This document shows, one piece after another, positions 34,454 to 45,963 of a DNA stretch of 64,000 nt; position 1 is the stretch's first letter, and each line of letters starts with the position of its first letter. Under the pieces are notes generated by a model. The model saw nothing but the letters and a program-made list of their open reading frames with translations, searched no databases and was not told where the DNA came from. This DNA is from Platynereis dumerilii (lineage: Eukaryota; Annelida; Polychaeta; Phyllodocida; Nereididae), in assembly GCA_026936325.1 (NCBI GenBank), contig JAPTHN010000001.1, forward strand, positions 134,145,138 to 134,209,137, read 5' to 3'. The position numbers and the translations under genes are program-made.

Positions 34454-34642
34454 CACTCTAAAAAAATTCAGACAAAATTGGTTTTTTAGATTCAAAATGG
34501 TTTTTTGAAAAACCAAATTTCAATGCAAAAAACCAAAATGGTTTTTTTTAAAAATCCATTTTGGTTTTGCATTGAAATTTGGTTTTTCAAAAAACCATTT
34601 TGAATCTAAAAAACCAATTTTGTCCCGACATTTTTTAGAGTG
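34454..34642 (+). mobile_element. Hairpin MITE, CACTCT family, copy 2
   Basis: 189 bp, same orientation as copy 1 (left ATTCAGAC, right TGTCGGGAC when reversed; six A's in the left arm, four T's in the right). The flanking 2-bp duplication is AA (CAA|element|AATT). The arms are nearly identical complements, so it is a recent or well-preserved insertion. Confidence 0.9.
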
Positions 34643-35830
34643 AATTTGGTCTCCACTCTGTTGTTAGAACTGAAAAGAAATTGCACGGAGCAGGTGAAGG
34701 CATCGACTTGCATCACATGCTTGCGCCAAAAACCTGCACATAATAAAAATAGCTACAGGGTCAAATACTATAGAATGTGCGCTTTTAATGCCTGCATCAA
34801 ATGCTTGCACCGAATCATATACTGACCAACTCATGCCATCCATTAATGCCATGGAAATACCACAAAATACTGCAATATTAATAATGCCACCAAATAGACC
34901 AAGTGCCATCAAATAATTGCATGGAAAATTGCTTCAAATACTTCCAGCATGCAGTTAGTAACTTCATTGAAATATACCAAATATACTTACATCAGAATAG
35001 GCCTACACTGTATTAATTTTAGCAGAAAGTTGCATGAGTAAAGGATCAAAATGGTTACCATTACAGGAGGTATTTCAAGAGAACTTGCTGATGTACTCAT
35101 CTTTTAAAGCTCTCTGAGCTCAATCTAAAAGCATGCTAAGCTTATATCACCAATTTTGAATTCTGAAATTTTCTAAAATGATGTGACAAAACACCCTAAC
35201 ATCCTGCCATTTGGAGCCTGCAGCCAATCCAATTACTTCTGCTCAAAAAGAGTCTGTCATACAACCCCTAGTATAGGGTATAGTGTACTGTACCCTTACT
35301 CTTCTGCTGTAATCACAACACTTAGTCTTTTGTTAAGGGCACTGACCAATCACAGTGCACTTAGCAAGTTATGTAATCATATTTCAGGTATACAAGTCCA
35401 GGTGTTTGGCTGCAGGCAAATGCCATCATGCAGGGTATGGTGCAGTATACATATCTTGAAGTGGTGGTGATTTGGGTTTAATGATCTAAGCTCATGCAAG
35501 GTACATTGTACTTTATGTGTACATAATTGTGTGCATCAGGTATATGGATCCTTGGGTCATGAGAGCATCATTCAAGCAAGGGGTTCCAAGATTGTATGAT
35601 TGTATATAAGTTATAACGACTGAATTACTGTCAAATTTGTCCATATATATATAGCCAAGAGGAGCTGAATAATTGATGATTAAGGAGTATTAGGACGTTT
35701 ACTGGGGTTTTACTTTGCATGCAATGACCAGGATATTCACCAAACTCACAACTGAACTTGTTTTCGTGTTTTCACTGGCAACTATATAATGCAGAAGTTA
35801 GGTAGACAGGTGCGGAGCATTGGCATTCAC
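34643..35830. other. gene-free sequence
   Basis: Short echoes such as GCATCACATGCTTGC and GCATCAAATGCTTGC (about 34709 and 34794) suggest an old duplication. No gene seen. Confidence 0.4.
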
Positions 35831-35905
35831 ACTTGAGCAGGGATCGAACTAACAATCAGGTATAGGAGTCCGGCTTGCTAGCAAATGGCTAATCCATATT
35901 TGCTA
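35831..35905 (-). repeat. possible tRNA-derived SINE head
   Basis: On the minus strand TTAGCCATTTGCTAGC is followed by AGTTCGATCCCTGCT (B box, one mismatch to GGTTCGATCCC), with spacing like an elongator tRNA of the GTTAGC...GTTCGATC class. The minus-strand continuation toward 35700 is not recognisable. Confidence 0.35.
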
Positions 35906-36540
35906 ACTCTGTGTGTGGTGCATGAGTTCAACTTCTGGGAGACCTCAATGCCCCTGAATTACTTTTTCTATTGCTCATGCAGGAAACATACAGGATGAAA
36001 GATTACACTCTGGACCTGATCAGAATCGACCAAGAAGTGGTCTCAGGATACCAAGGAGCAAATAGGGGAACAGTCTGAGCTGAAAAAAAATGAAAAAAAG
36101 AAGGAAAGGGCCAAAAGGGGTTCACCTGGCGGGGTAAGATCCCACTGAGTTAGCAGCCAGACATGTCAAGGTCAAAGGGGGAGAAAGTGGTTGTTGGAAG
36201 GGGGTTGGAAACTCCACCCCAGCGTAATACTCTGCTCCCCTATAGCTCCCTGCTTTGCTGTAAGGTCCTTGCCAGACCTATTTCAGAAGCAGGCCTACTA
36301 TTGGTCCCTGCAACAAGGGCCTAGTAGCAGGTGCTGTGCCAGGGTGCTGTGCCTGTTTTAGGTTCTAGGCACTAACAACCTTCATAGGCACAAAGCAACA
36401 GGCATCTCATTGGCTACTGGGCCCAGCCAGGGCTGTGATTTAAGATGTTGGGATGAATCAGCAGGCAAATTTGTGTGAACGCGTCCTTCTGGCCGGCTAA
36501 GTCTCAATGTGGCCTTCTCAGACTTTCCTCCGCAAGGAAC
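35906..36540. other. no supported feature
   Basis: GC content rises toward 36.5 kb; no gene boundary or repeat ends seen. Confidence 0.4.
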
Positions 36541-36543
36541 ACA

Positions 36544-37008
36544 ATGGAAGGTCTGACCTGGCCGGAGAATAAGCAACCTGCTGTGATCTCCTTAGCCCTT
36601 GTAGCCTCCACTGGCCCTGCAAACCCTTTCCATTGGTCTCCCATTGGTCCCCCAGTCCTCTGCAGCCCTCCATCCCCTGTTAGTCAGGCTATTTACCTTT
36701 CTCATGTGTCCACCTCAGCTTTAGAGTTCAGCAAAGAACTGCATACAAAGAAACTTTTCCTACGGTATTTTAACGAGATCTGGCCTTTCAGAAAGCTCAC
36801 ACTGTCCAGAACAACAATTTGTAACCCTGCTCTGTCCCCATTTGTAGTTCTGTGTAATAGGCTTGTTTGTCAAGCCCGATTAAGGCTGAAAACTAATGCA
36901 CCGTTATGTGAGGCAAGTAACCACAAAGTTACTTTAACATTTCAGCAATTGAAGACTTTCAAAACTGTACTGAGACATTTTCATTGTGAGGGCATGTCCA
37001 TGATGTAA
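36544..37008 (+). CDS. longest non-repetitive plus ORF, hypothetical
   Basis: The frame is open for 177 codons from 36475. An internal ATG at 36544 in good context (ACAATGG) would give about 154 residues, starting MEGLTWPENKQPAV. The preceding 100 bases hold five to six CpGs. The C-terminal half is basic (FNEIWPFRKLTLSRT) and has no recognised domain, signal peptide or repeat. An open frame of this length is expected roughly 0.4 times by chance in a window of this size, so it is suggestive only. A minus-strand ORF overlaps its start. Confidence 0.2.
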   Translation: MEGLTWPENKQPAVISLALVASTGPANPFHWSPIGPPVLCSPPSPVSQAIYLSHVSTSALEFSKELHTKKLFLRYFNEIWPFRKLTLSRTTICNPALSPFVVLCNRLVCQARLRLKTNAPLCEASNHKVTLTFQQLKTFKTVLRHFHCEGMSMM

Positions 37009-38471
37009 ACTGGACGCTGTGGACAGACGCTGAAAACTGCAGTAACTGTTAAAATCACAATGCCCCTTCATTTCAAAAGAATGTTTACCAAGAGCCAAAA
37101 GGTCCACATTTTTACTGAATTATATTTGATTGCGGTTACGATCACAAAAGTTACAGATATATGCGCACTTGGGATTGGAGATTTTCATATTATTACCAGT
37201 CTGCTAGTTGTTGCAACCAACATCAAAGATTGAAACTATATCATTTTCTTACAGAGTGAAGAAAACCTTTTCTGCTAGTATTCTGAAATGGGCAATAAAC
37301 TATCAGTAACCATTGATGCATGTTTTGGGTGCAAGATCTTTGTATGCAAAGGGCAGCAAGTCTGGATGCTAGATCTTTGTTGAATTCTGCCACTGTCACC
37401 CTCAGTGGTATAACTCTTTGCTGGGACAGTGATGACTGCCGGGTTTCTCTGTTGAAGCAGAAAACTAGTCCCAAAAGATCTAAAGCCAGGAAGTCTTAGT
37501 GAAATTTATGGCACCCCTTTGGAGTTCTTGTAAATGCAGTGAAGTTGCTCTGAATCTGAGAGTGAATTCTAATAGTATTCAATTGTAAATCAAGTGCTTT
37601 ATGTTTAAGTCAAAGTCTGAAGCCTGAACTAAGTGAGACTTCAGTGGGACAGGAGTGAATTTGCATACGGATGACAGTCTTAAGACAGTCTGTCAAGCAA
37701 AAAGTGAAGGTTCTAAGGGACTTTTCTGTGATGTGACTTGATCAGAAGCTCAACAGGTGTAGTGGACAGCTGACCTATAGGGCAAGACTGGCTGCTGACC
37801 ACAGGGTGGCTGCTTGACCATTGTCCAGTTTAACCTCTGCCCTCTGACCCCCAGTAGGACCCTTCTTCTGCCTTTAGATCAAAGACATTCTACGTTTACC
37901 TCTTAATGATCACCCCAGTGACTGGATTTAGTGCTTAACAACAAAATCTTAATCTTTGAATGGCTTGTCATGGCTCCATCAGCCCTCCAATGCCTTTCCA
38001 TCCCACCGAGGCCTTGCTGAAGATGTTATCTTCTCCTATAGCATGCCTCTGGACCGTTTCCCTTCACCATTGAAATTAGCTTTTTCTCCCCCAACCTTCC
38101 ATTAGCAAGAGCAAAGTAGACCTTCTTTTAAAAGTTGCTTCCTCAAATGTCTTCAAGAGAGAGATCCCAGTTTGAGATGCTCACGAAAAACCTTCATAAA
38201 CCCACTCCACTCAAATTAAAGTTCTGCTAGGATCACAGGTTTTTTTAACAACTTTTTTTAAACAACCAAAAAATAACATAAATGCCCAAAAACCTCTTCT
38301 TTTATGAGCATATAATGACATATTGAACCCGACCTTTTTGCTCCAAACCCATTCTAGTAGTTTTCAGCAATTCAATACAACTTATTAGCCTGTGTTGAGC
38401 AACCATTGGGTTGGTTTGATCTTATCTCTGGCTAACATCATGCAACCAGAAATAACTTAGCTTGACATCTT
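37009..38471. other. no recognisable feature
   Basis: No supported gene. CpGs become more frequent after about 38400, leading into the gene model at 38472. Confidence 0.4.
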
Positions 38472-39031
38472 ATGACAAGAATTGTCGAAATGTCATCGAC
38501 CGATGTCAAAAGTTTGAAGCAACTTCAGCAACCGGTACCGTATGGACTGAAGAGATTAGTCGCGAGAAGTGTTTTTGCAGTTTTATGTACAATATTGCTG
38601 CACCAGTAAGTAATCAGGACTAGAAATTGACATTGTGTTGGTGCAAACATGGGATTAAGACTAACAATTTGGACTCGACCTTTGACATTTAGACGAGAAT
38701 CGAAGAATACCGAAGTCAACAACTACCAGAAACGGATTCAATGGATATTTCTCTATCACAGTTTTGACTAATGAACTGGACATTTCCTCTAAGGATGGAT
38801 CAGAAGTGGACCAACATTGACGATAGCATCCTCTCGGATCAAGCAATCCAGCCAACATCCATATCCAGCACCGCTCTAAACTTCTACACCGAATCATATA
38901 GGTCTAATCGCAATTTTGTCAGAGTGACTAGAAGTCCATTGCTAAACCATGGAGCTGAGTCAATCCTCTCTCCTTATGAAAGTCAAAAGAAACTCCAGAA
39001 GGCCTCCGGTGAAACACAAGAAGAATTCTGA
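38472..39031 (+). CDS. candidate two-exon gene, small membrane-anchored or secreted protein
   Basis: Exon 1 (38472-38605) starts at ATG after an in-frame TGA and reads MTRIVEMSSTDVKSL, then KQLQQPVPYGLKRLVARS, then a hydrophobic VFAVLCTILLH. An alternative start at 38490 (GAAATGT) has better context. The exon ends CACCA|GTAAGTA, a strong donor in phase 2. Exon 2 (38794-39031) follows TTTCCTCTAAG and continues the frame (CA+G) as MDQKWTNIDDSILSDQ, ending RKLQKASGETQEEF-like sequence and TGA at 39029-39031. The product would be about 123 residues with a signal anchor near residue 35-44. The 188-bp intron is short for this window. CpGs are frequent in exon 1. No homolog is recognised. An overlapping frame at 38684-38818 also looks protein-like, so the model may be wrong or the locus decayed. 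Confidence 0.35.
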
Positions 39032-39467
39032 AGGAATTTTGTAATAACTCAGGAGAAAAATCTGGTAGTTCTATATTGGGTAATTGCTGGAGAAGACAGT
39101 TCAAAGGGGCAGTGTTGTGTATTAGCATTTTGCTGTGGACCACTGCCTCTTCTCAATATACACTGACCGTCCATCTTCAAGGAGCTAGGGTGCAGTGGAC
39201 AGGCTGGCCACTGATTCAATTTGGCCATTGTTGTTTAGGATGTCTGGTCGGCCATCCTTACAAGGGGAGATTGTATTGCCCTGTCCACTCTTGATTTATG
39301 TGGGGTAGGGTGGGGCAGGTTGGAGGGGCTGGACAACTGGGTCATTGGATTCCCCATCTGAGAAGGTCGTCAATCAGGGAGGTGCAGAATCGACAGCCCC
39401 CACTAAACTACCTCCCATTTTTATCCTGGGACATTATTACACCTGTATATAAGAAGGGGATTCCTAA

Positions 39468-39737
39468 TGCTCGATTTATGGTTTGACCACAATAAAGGAC
39501 AGTTTCCACGCCCCAGTGGCCTCCTCTGACCAGACAACCACCAAGCCAAGGCCAAGCCACGAAAATCTGTCCAAGGAACTGTTGTTATATGAAAGGCTCC
39601 AGTCAAGAACCGATGCAACTGCCAAGTTTCCATCAAAACTTCAGACCGAGGACACTAAAGCAGACAGCCTTGAGACTTCAATGACTGTTACTTGGCCAGT
39701 AACTAACAGGGTGAATGAAATGTGGTCCAAAAGTTGA
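39468..39737 (+). other. open frame, hydrophilic, possible exon
   Basis: Ninety codons are open, with few hydrophobic or Cys residues (for example TTTKPRPSHENLSKELL and SKLQTEDTKADSLET), ending in TGA at 39735-39737. An AACAGG|GTGAAT donor-like site lies near 39709. It could be a further exon of the model just upstream, but no clear acceptor precedes it. Confidence 0.18.
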
Positions 39738-40829
39738 TTTTTGATCAAAAGTGAAACGTCCACTTCCCAATCCCAGAGGGCCAGTTCAGTTGTTTGAATA
39801 CTGCAGGCATTTGGAAAGTCACGAGAAAGCCTTGACCAGGCAATACATATTTTGCCATATGTATTACTCGAAAGAGTATACCTTTTATAAAATACCAAGT
39901 TTTCTTGCTGCTTTTAGGACATACAAATTATAACAATGATAAATCAACAATAAATAAATGATACATAGATGAGAAACCAATGCCAACCCAACAAGAAATC
40001 AAAAGCCAGACATGGCAACGGAAATTATGAAGAACTATCTACTTAGGCTACTTCTGGCCAGCCCCCAAAACAATCTAACAAAGCCATTTGCAAGTTTCTT
40101 GATATAACTCTGTACAGGCAGCTGCTGCTGTTCCAATGAGAAGACATTCAGGCATTGAGACGTTGAGAAAGGCTAAAGCTTGACCAGCTTGCCTGTAGTG
40201 TCCACAATGCTATTGTTTCCATACAACCCTTTTGCTTTGTTGTTGGTTTTTGAAAAGTGCGACTCTCCAGCTTGTTGAATACTTCAAGTGGTGTCGCTCA
40301 AACGAAGAGAAAGTCTTGAGAGTTTGACTGGACCTGTTCGGGTTGCTTGGACACAGCTCAACACTGGCTGTCATTAATAACCTGTAGGTCCTCGTAGTGG
40401 GTCTCACACCCTACGAGACTACAGTGAGACTGTTGAAACTGGTGAAACTGGTGAGCAAGAGACCATAAATCACCCTTTGTTTAAGTTCAGGTTGAAATTC
40501 AGGTCGAAATATAAATCTCCCCCTCTTCTCCTTATGCATTGCTTTTCCCCAACCACTCATTTTCATCTTTGGGGCAGCCCTTTGTTGCCTGCAACCTGAG
40601 GTATTGTGAGGAACTCGTTTAAGACCTGTTCAGGTTATTGAACACTATTCGGAGTCAGGTTCCAAGAAACTTTTGAACTGTGGATCAGATGGTTGTTTGG
40701 AAGTGTCATTACGTTTAATGTCTCATTTTGAGTCATTTGCGTTGAGTCATTCTCGAGCAAAGCTATGGGATTTATAATAGGAGACATTGGAAGCTAAAGG
40801 GAGTATAGAGCTTCATTGAGAACCATTTC
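39738..40829. other. no recognisable feature
   Basis: No supported gene, repeat ends or motif clusters seen. Confidence 0.4.
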
Positions 40830-41345
40830 ACATTCATTGAGTCAAAGACTCCAAGTTCAATTGTTTCTTGAGTAAATATTGACACTGAATCACGGATCTA
40901 CATGTATGATCACATTGATCTGTTGGATTGCATATGATCAACGTGATTCAAAGATCCTTCAACCATCCATCTATCCAAATTATTAAACTTTGTGAATATA
41001 GCTTTAAAATAGTGAAATAGCCTAATGATACCAGATCATTCGTGCAACACCTGAACTAAGCACTGTATCTATCTGTCTAGATCTATTCCTTATATTTTAC
41101 AGGGCTCATCACTTGCTTACGGATGGTACTGGTTGCACTGAGAAGTGCTGGGAACATGGTCATTCCATTCTGCTTTATTGAGAACTTATTCCACGCATTC
41201 CATGAGTTCAAAGGTTCCTTGACACCAAATCGTGGATCATCTATTGAATTGCACTTTCAACATGATTTAAATATCTATCATCCTTGCATCCATCAAAATG
41301 ATTCAACTTAGTGAATATAGTTTATAGGGTAACAGGAGAACAGGA
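40830..41345 (+). repeat. Old duplication, offset about 320 bp
   Basis: GAGTCAAAGACTCC and GAGTTCAAAGGTTCC; CACGGATCTACATG and CGTGGATCATCTATTG; CAACCATCCATCTATCC and CTTGCATCCATCAAAATG; and TTTGTGAATATAGCTTTA and CTTAGTGAATATAGTTTA occur in the same order in 40838-41005 and 41196-41330. High divergence. Confidence 0.6.
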
Positions 41346-41379
41346 TGGATCCATTAGTCTCAACACCTGAGTTTAATTA

Positions 41380-42425
41380 TGTCGTAACAACAGGTGAAAA
41401 TTCTGAATAAACTTCAATGAAGAATTGAACAGAGAATGGACTGAGAGAACAGGTGACCAATTTCACAATATCATCATCATTATCATCGTCATTATCCATT
41501 GATAGACAGGTGCTAGAGTAATCTATTGGATTGCAGGTGAACTCAGTCAGCTGACTCATTCATGTTACTACAGTAATGCAACATGTCTATCTCCCTTTGT
41601 CTGTTTGATCAGCAATTGTGTATGATCAAAGGAAACTACCGACTTATGTACAACTTCAATACAAATACATACAACGGAACTATCCGAGTGTATCAGTGGT
41701 TGTTTGATCTTGATCAGAAGAATTGTCACTGAACACTCAAGTACATGTACACAGTACATCATTTAGTGAAGAATTGACGACACTGGCATTTCCTGTACTA
41801 CCTGGTAGTTACTGTGGAAACAAAATAACTGCATGTACAATCATAGTCAATGTGGGAGAAGAGCTCATTTAGATTTGTAGCAAAGGTTTTACAGAACTGC
41901 CAGTACAATGTATAGCCTACCTTATCTCTCAAATCTATATATGAGTCTCATTGACATGGCATAAATTTTGACAATTTTAGGTATTAAACAGTACATTTGG
42001 CTGCTTTATAGCTGTCATATATTTTATAATTCCAGTATTGTAAAAAAGGAAGATAGGCCTTTATTGTTCCAAACATTTATCAGAAAAGTGTTGAATGCAT
42101 CGGAATCTATACTACCATCCTTTTCTTGACAATTGAGAGTTAAAAGCAACACGCAGTTGCCAAGTTAGAACCATCCAAACATACAGTAATTTCTAATAGC
42201 ATGTGCACTCAATGCATGTTAATGGGCAATACACCCCCAATTTATTGTGCCTCATAGTAGCAGCTACTAGTACCCAGTCACAATGCTGTATGCCACTGTC
42301 AGGGAGGTATTATACCATAATCATGGCCTACCACAGGTTAATAGTTCCTCAGGTCCATGAGTCCTTGGTGTTCAGCTGATATAGATGGCTGAACTGTATC
42401 CAGCAGCTTGAACTTTTTTGACAAT
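41380..42425. other. no supported gene
   Basis: A short (ATC)n run (CATCATCATTATCATCGTCATTATC-like) lies at about 41471-41498. Repeated ACAGGTGA words occur at 41391, 41449 and 41507. Confidence 0.4.
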
Positions 42426-42690
42426 CTCAAATTGAGTATTAAGGACATGACCGAGTTTTCCAGACAATGACCTTGTCCCAAGAAAAAAGGTCACCTATAG
42501 AGCCCTAAAGCCAGGTCAGGATCAACAGTTACCTAGAGATGGGGTAGAAGGGCAAGGGTGACCCAAACATGGGCAGGTGTGGATCAGGTCATATCTGACC
42601 TGACATGGGGTCTAATGACCTCCCAAGCCACGCTCTAGTCCCAAACTAGTCTTGAGGTCCTGACCTATTTGACCTTCACCTGTCTTATTA
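42426..42690. promoter_or_regulatory. cluster of nuclear-receptor half-sites (AGGTCA/TGACCT)
   Basis: About nine half-site matches occur in 260 bases, including an exact inverted repeat AGGTCA-TATC-TGACCT at 42586-42601 (IR4) and TGACCTATTTGACCTT near 42660. Half-sites of this type bind nuclear receptors. Whether the cluster exceeds background in this sequence, which often shows GACCT words, needs counting. Confidence 0.25.
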
Positions 42691-44830
42691 TATTTTGGCA
42701 TCATATTTGACATGCAAGAACACCCCACACAACCCCAGCCCATTGGCATGTCCATCAGCCATGTATTTTGGCTTGGGTCCCCTCACCTTGTCAATGAGTC
42801 ACTCAAAGATGCATAAAAAACCTTGCCACCTGACTGTGCTACATTGAACTTGATGAATTATCAAACACAGGCAAGCAGTAACCCTAAACTCTCACTGTCA
42901 TACATCAATCTAGCATTCAATGCACTGCAATCCATTTGCCTTGTCCAGTATGCTTGCACCAGAGTTTCAGTACCAATATTGGTCATTATTTTGATGGTCG
43001 ATTGTCCATAATTGGCACTCAGAATCAGACCATCAAGTCACTTCACTGGTATTTCAGTCCTCATTTTCCTTGACTCTCATTAGGTATGTCAATATTATTC
43101 CTTCCAATTAGCAATACCAAATCAGTGCAGTTATAGACATATAGGCCTCATATATACTGCCCATGAACTTTCATGACATGCCATACTCATTTTGATTTGA
43201 CAGTACATTAAGGTGTCCCGTTACATTTATGTAATTCGTTTCTAATCTATTTGAAATTCAAAAACTTCATTGCTCATCAATGAAATTTGAACCTTCTTAC
43301 AGGAAATTGGTTCAAGAAAATTAGGAGATGCCCAGTCACACATCAGCTGCACAAGCAAATGGGTGGTGTCTAATCAAACCTGTCTGGGCTGACAATTTTA
43401 TGTTACCCTCATTATCTCTCATATTTCAGATTACCTAATCCATACCAGGAGTCCAAATCCTCCAAATTCCATAGTTACAAAGTCATTAGTTTGACCTGTC
43501 AATTTTCAATAAAAATTTTGCTGACGAAATTTGTTGATAGGACCTTGAAGAGAGCTGAAGAGCAAGTATCTAAATGATTAGACTTAACCATCCCAAGGAT
43601 CTTAGACTATCTCAGATAAGAAAAAGATGTTAAGATGTTGAAGGGCTATACTTCCTCTGCACTATCAATGAACTACAGTGCCATGCATTCACAAAATGCC
43701 CTGGGTGCTTGGATACAACTTTTTGGAGAAGTTTAGAGGAATATTTCAAGTTTCTAAGATGTTGTGACGTTGCATGTGGTTATCTGCTATCTTTATATCT
43801 GATAGTGTCTTGTTGATGAACTACAAAACCTATAATGTATTACACCAATCTTTCATTTTGACATCCATCTGTCTGGTTATCAAGGAGGTATCATAAGCAC
43901 ATACTCTATGTGGTATTGTAGACATTAGCTCAATTAAGCAAAGAAATTAATGAATTGACGTAACTTTGTGATGAAAACACCAATTATACATGGTGCAGAT
44001 TTTGCATCAACTGTATGGTATCAGATATGCAGATATGCAGTGTAATAGAATAATGTACAATGCATTATAATGTTATTATCTTACAACATCATATTTTGAG
44101 GCATATGGCAGACATTTGTTGCATATATGATAATCAGGGTATAACAATATACATTTGAATCTTGTATCACAATGTTGCTTTGAAATATCTCTTAGAAATT
44201 CGAATTAAACCGTGACACTTCTGAGGCAATTCTTTGGGCCACTCTTTGGTCATCCAATGTACTATTCATAAGGCAAATACAAAAGATTTCCAATCAGCTG
44301 GATGTGGGGATTGTTGGAACCACCTTGACCAATCATAGGCCCAGGACTCACTTTGATAGAGCCATTGAATTAGCCAAACTACACACATACTACAAGGAAT
44401 TATGTAAGACATCTCAACTAATGATACTATAGTACACTGAACAGCCCACAGGTTGCCAAAAGCATCAGGTAAATGCATAAGGTAAATGACTGAGTACATT
44501 GATAGATAGCTTACTGATTGCAGCCTGCAGCCATGGGCAATAAACTGATAACACCATTTTCTGCAGGTCCCCCAGCAAGCCCCTATCAGTACTATAGCTA
44601 TATAACCAGTCTGACCTTTCCCATCCTGTTCTTGATTATATACAGATTAAAACAGGTGCCCATTAAGTTCTAATTAGTCTCATGAAGGTGGACATCTACC
44701 CAGACACATCTGTCAATGGCTGTATGACAAGGGTTATGTGTCTATCTTGACCAGGGTATACATTATTATATTGTACATGTGTCCAAAATTCATCATATAT
44801 ACTGATTTACAGTTCATACCAATACCCAAA
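42691..44830. other. no recognisable feature
   Basis: CpG-poor, TG/CA-rich sequence without supported genes or repeat structure. Confidence 0.4.
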
Positions 44831-44839
44831 TGCAGCAAT

Positions 44840-45510
44840 GCCCAATGAGGCATATATCCTACACCTGATGCAAAATGAAACTTCGACCAACTTGGGCTAT
44901 ATATGCCAAATAAATCATATTGATATTTCTTAAATTAGAATATGCCACACTCCACTTTATGAGGGAACAAATCATGTCCCTGAGAGCTACTTGACAGCTT
45001 CAGAATGTACTGCTTGCAATAGCCTCTGGCAGATATATTTCAAAATTCCTCATTCTGTACAAACTCTGATTAATTTCGATATGCCACACCGAAATTTACG
45101 AAGAACAAACCATTATCACTTCAGCTTATTGAATGCCACTTGATAGAATTACAGCTGCTACCCTTCGGCATATATATCTTTAAAATTCTGAATAGTTTCA
45201 GCTATCCAATAACATAGTTCCACTGTCTAATTGGTATATTCCACGCTCAGATTTATTAAGACACTTCATTATGACAATTAGTTTTTCTGGCCTGTGGCAT
45301 CATGGGTATACATATTTAAATTTCATTTTTAATTTGAACTGTCCTTTTTCAAAACTTTCACAGACACATACAGAGAAAAACTTGATAAATCATGCAGATT
45401 ATTTGGAATGTGCCACAATTCAATTTCATTCCCACTTCCAATAATTACTATACCTGATATCAGTTTCATTGGCTAGCCTCTGGGTTTTGTTTATTTAAAA
45501 TTTCAATTGC
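44840..45510 (+). repeat. Ancient tandem repeat, about 140-170 bp, four to five units
   Basis: Two landmarks alternate. Landmark 1: GAATATGCCACACTCCACTT (44938), CGATATGCCACACCGAAATT (45078), GGTATATTCCACGCTCAGAT (45234), GGAATGTGCCACAATTCAAT (45405). Landmark 2: GCCTCTGGCAGATATATTTC (45022), CCTTCGGCATATATATCTTT (45162), CTGTGGCATCATGGGTATAC (45292), GCCTCTGGGTTTTGTTTATT (45476). The period lengthens from about 140 to 170. Divergence is about 40 percent, so this is a very old array of roughly nucleosomal unit length. Confidence 0.75.
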
Positions 45511-45856
45511 TAATTCCAAAATCTCATACGTCATTCTAACCTGACTCTCACTTCACTTGTTATGCAAATTGCACCGTGCAGAAACCTAAAAATGTACACC
45601 CTAAACAATTAGTAAATATTCTGCAATTCTAATACATAAGCTCTTTATATAGTTGGCAGGTTGACATCTTCATTCTAAGGGAAGACAATTAAGTCAAATT
45701 CAAGTCAAAATTCCTACCAATTCCAGTCAGATTCCAGTGAAATTCAAATTGGTGTGAATTAAGTTTGTCCTTAACAGGAATTACTAGCTAATTGCCTCCA
45801 AATAAGGCAAATTACAGGATTTCTTGCACAAACCCTGTCAACAGGGCCTGTGGGTA

Positions 45857-45963
45857 CACTCTAAAATAATTCAGACAAAATAGGTTTTTTAGATTCAAAA
45901 TGGTTTTTCAAAAAACCATTTTGAATCTAAAAAACCAATTTTGTCCCGACATTTTTTAGAGTG
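45857..45963 (+). mobile_element. Hairpin MITE, CACTCT family, copy 3 (internally deleted)
   Basis: 107 bp with both termini intact, but the central 80 or so bases of the palindrome are missing; the arms meet at GGTTTTTC/AAAAAACC. Left end ATTCAGAC, right end TGTCGGGAC when reversed, so same orientation as copies 1 and 2. The 2-bp duplication is TA (GTA|element|TAG). Confidence 0.88.
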
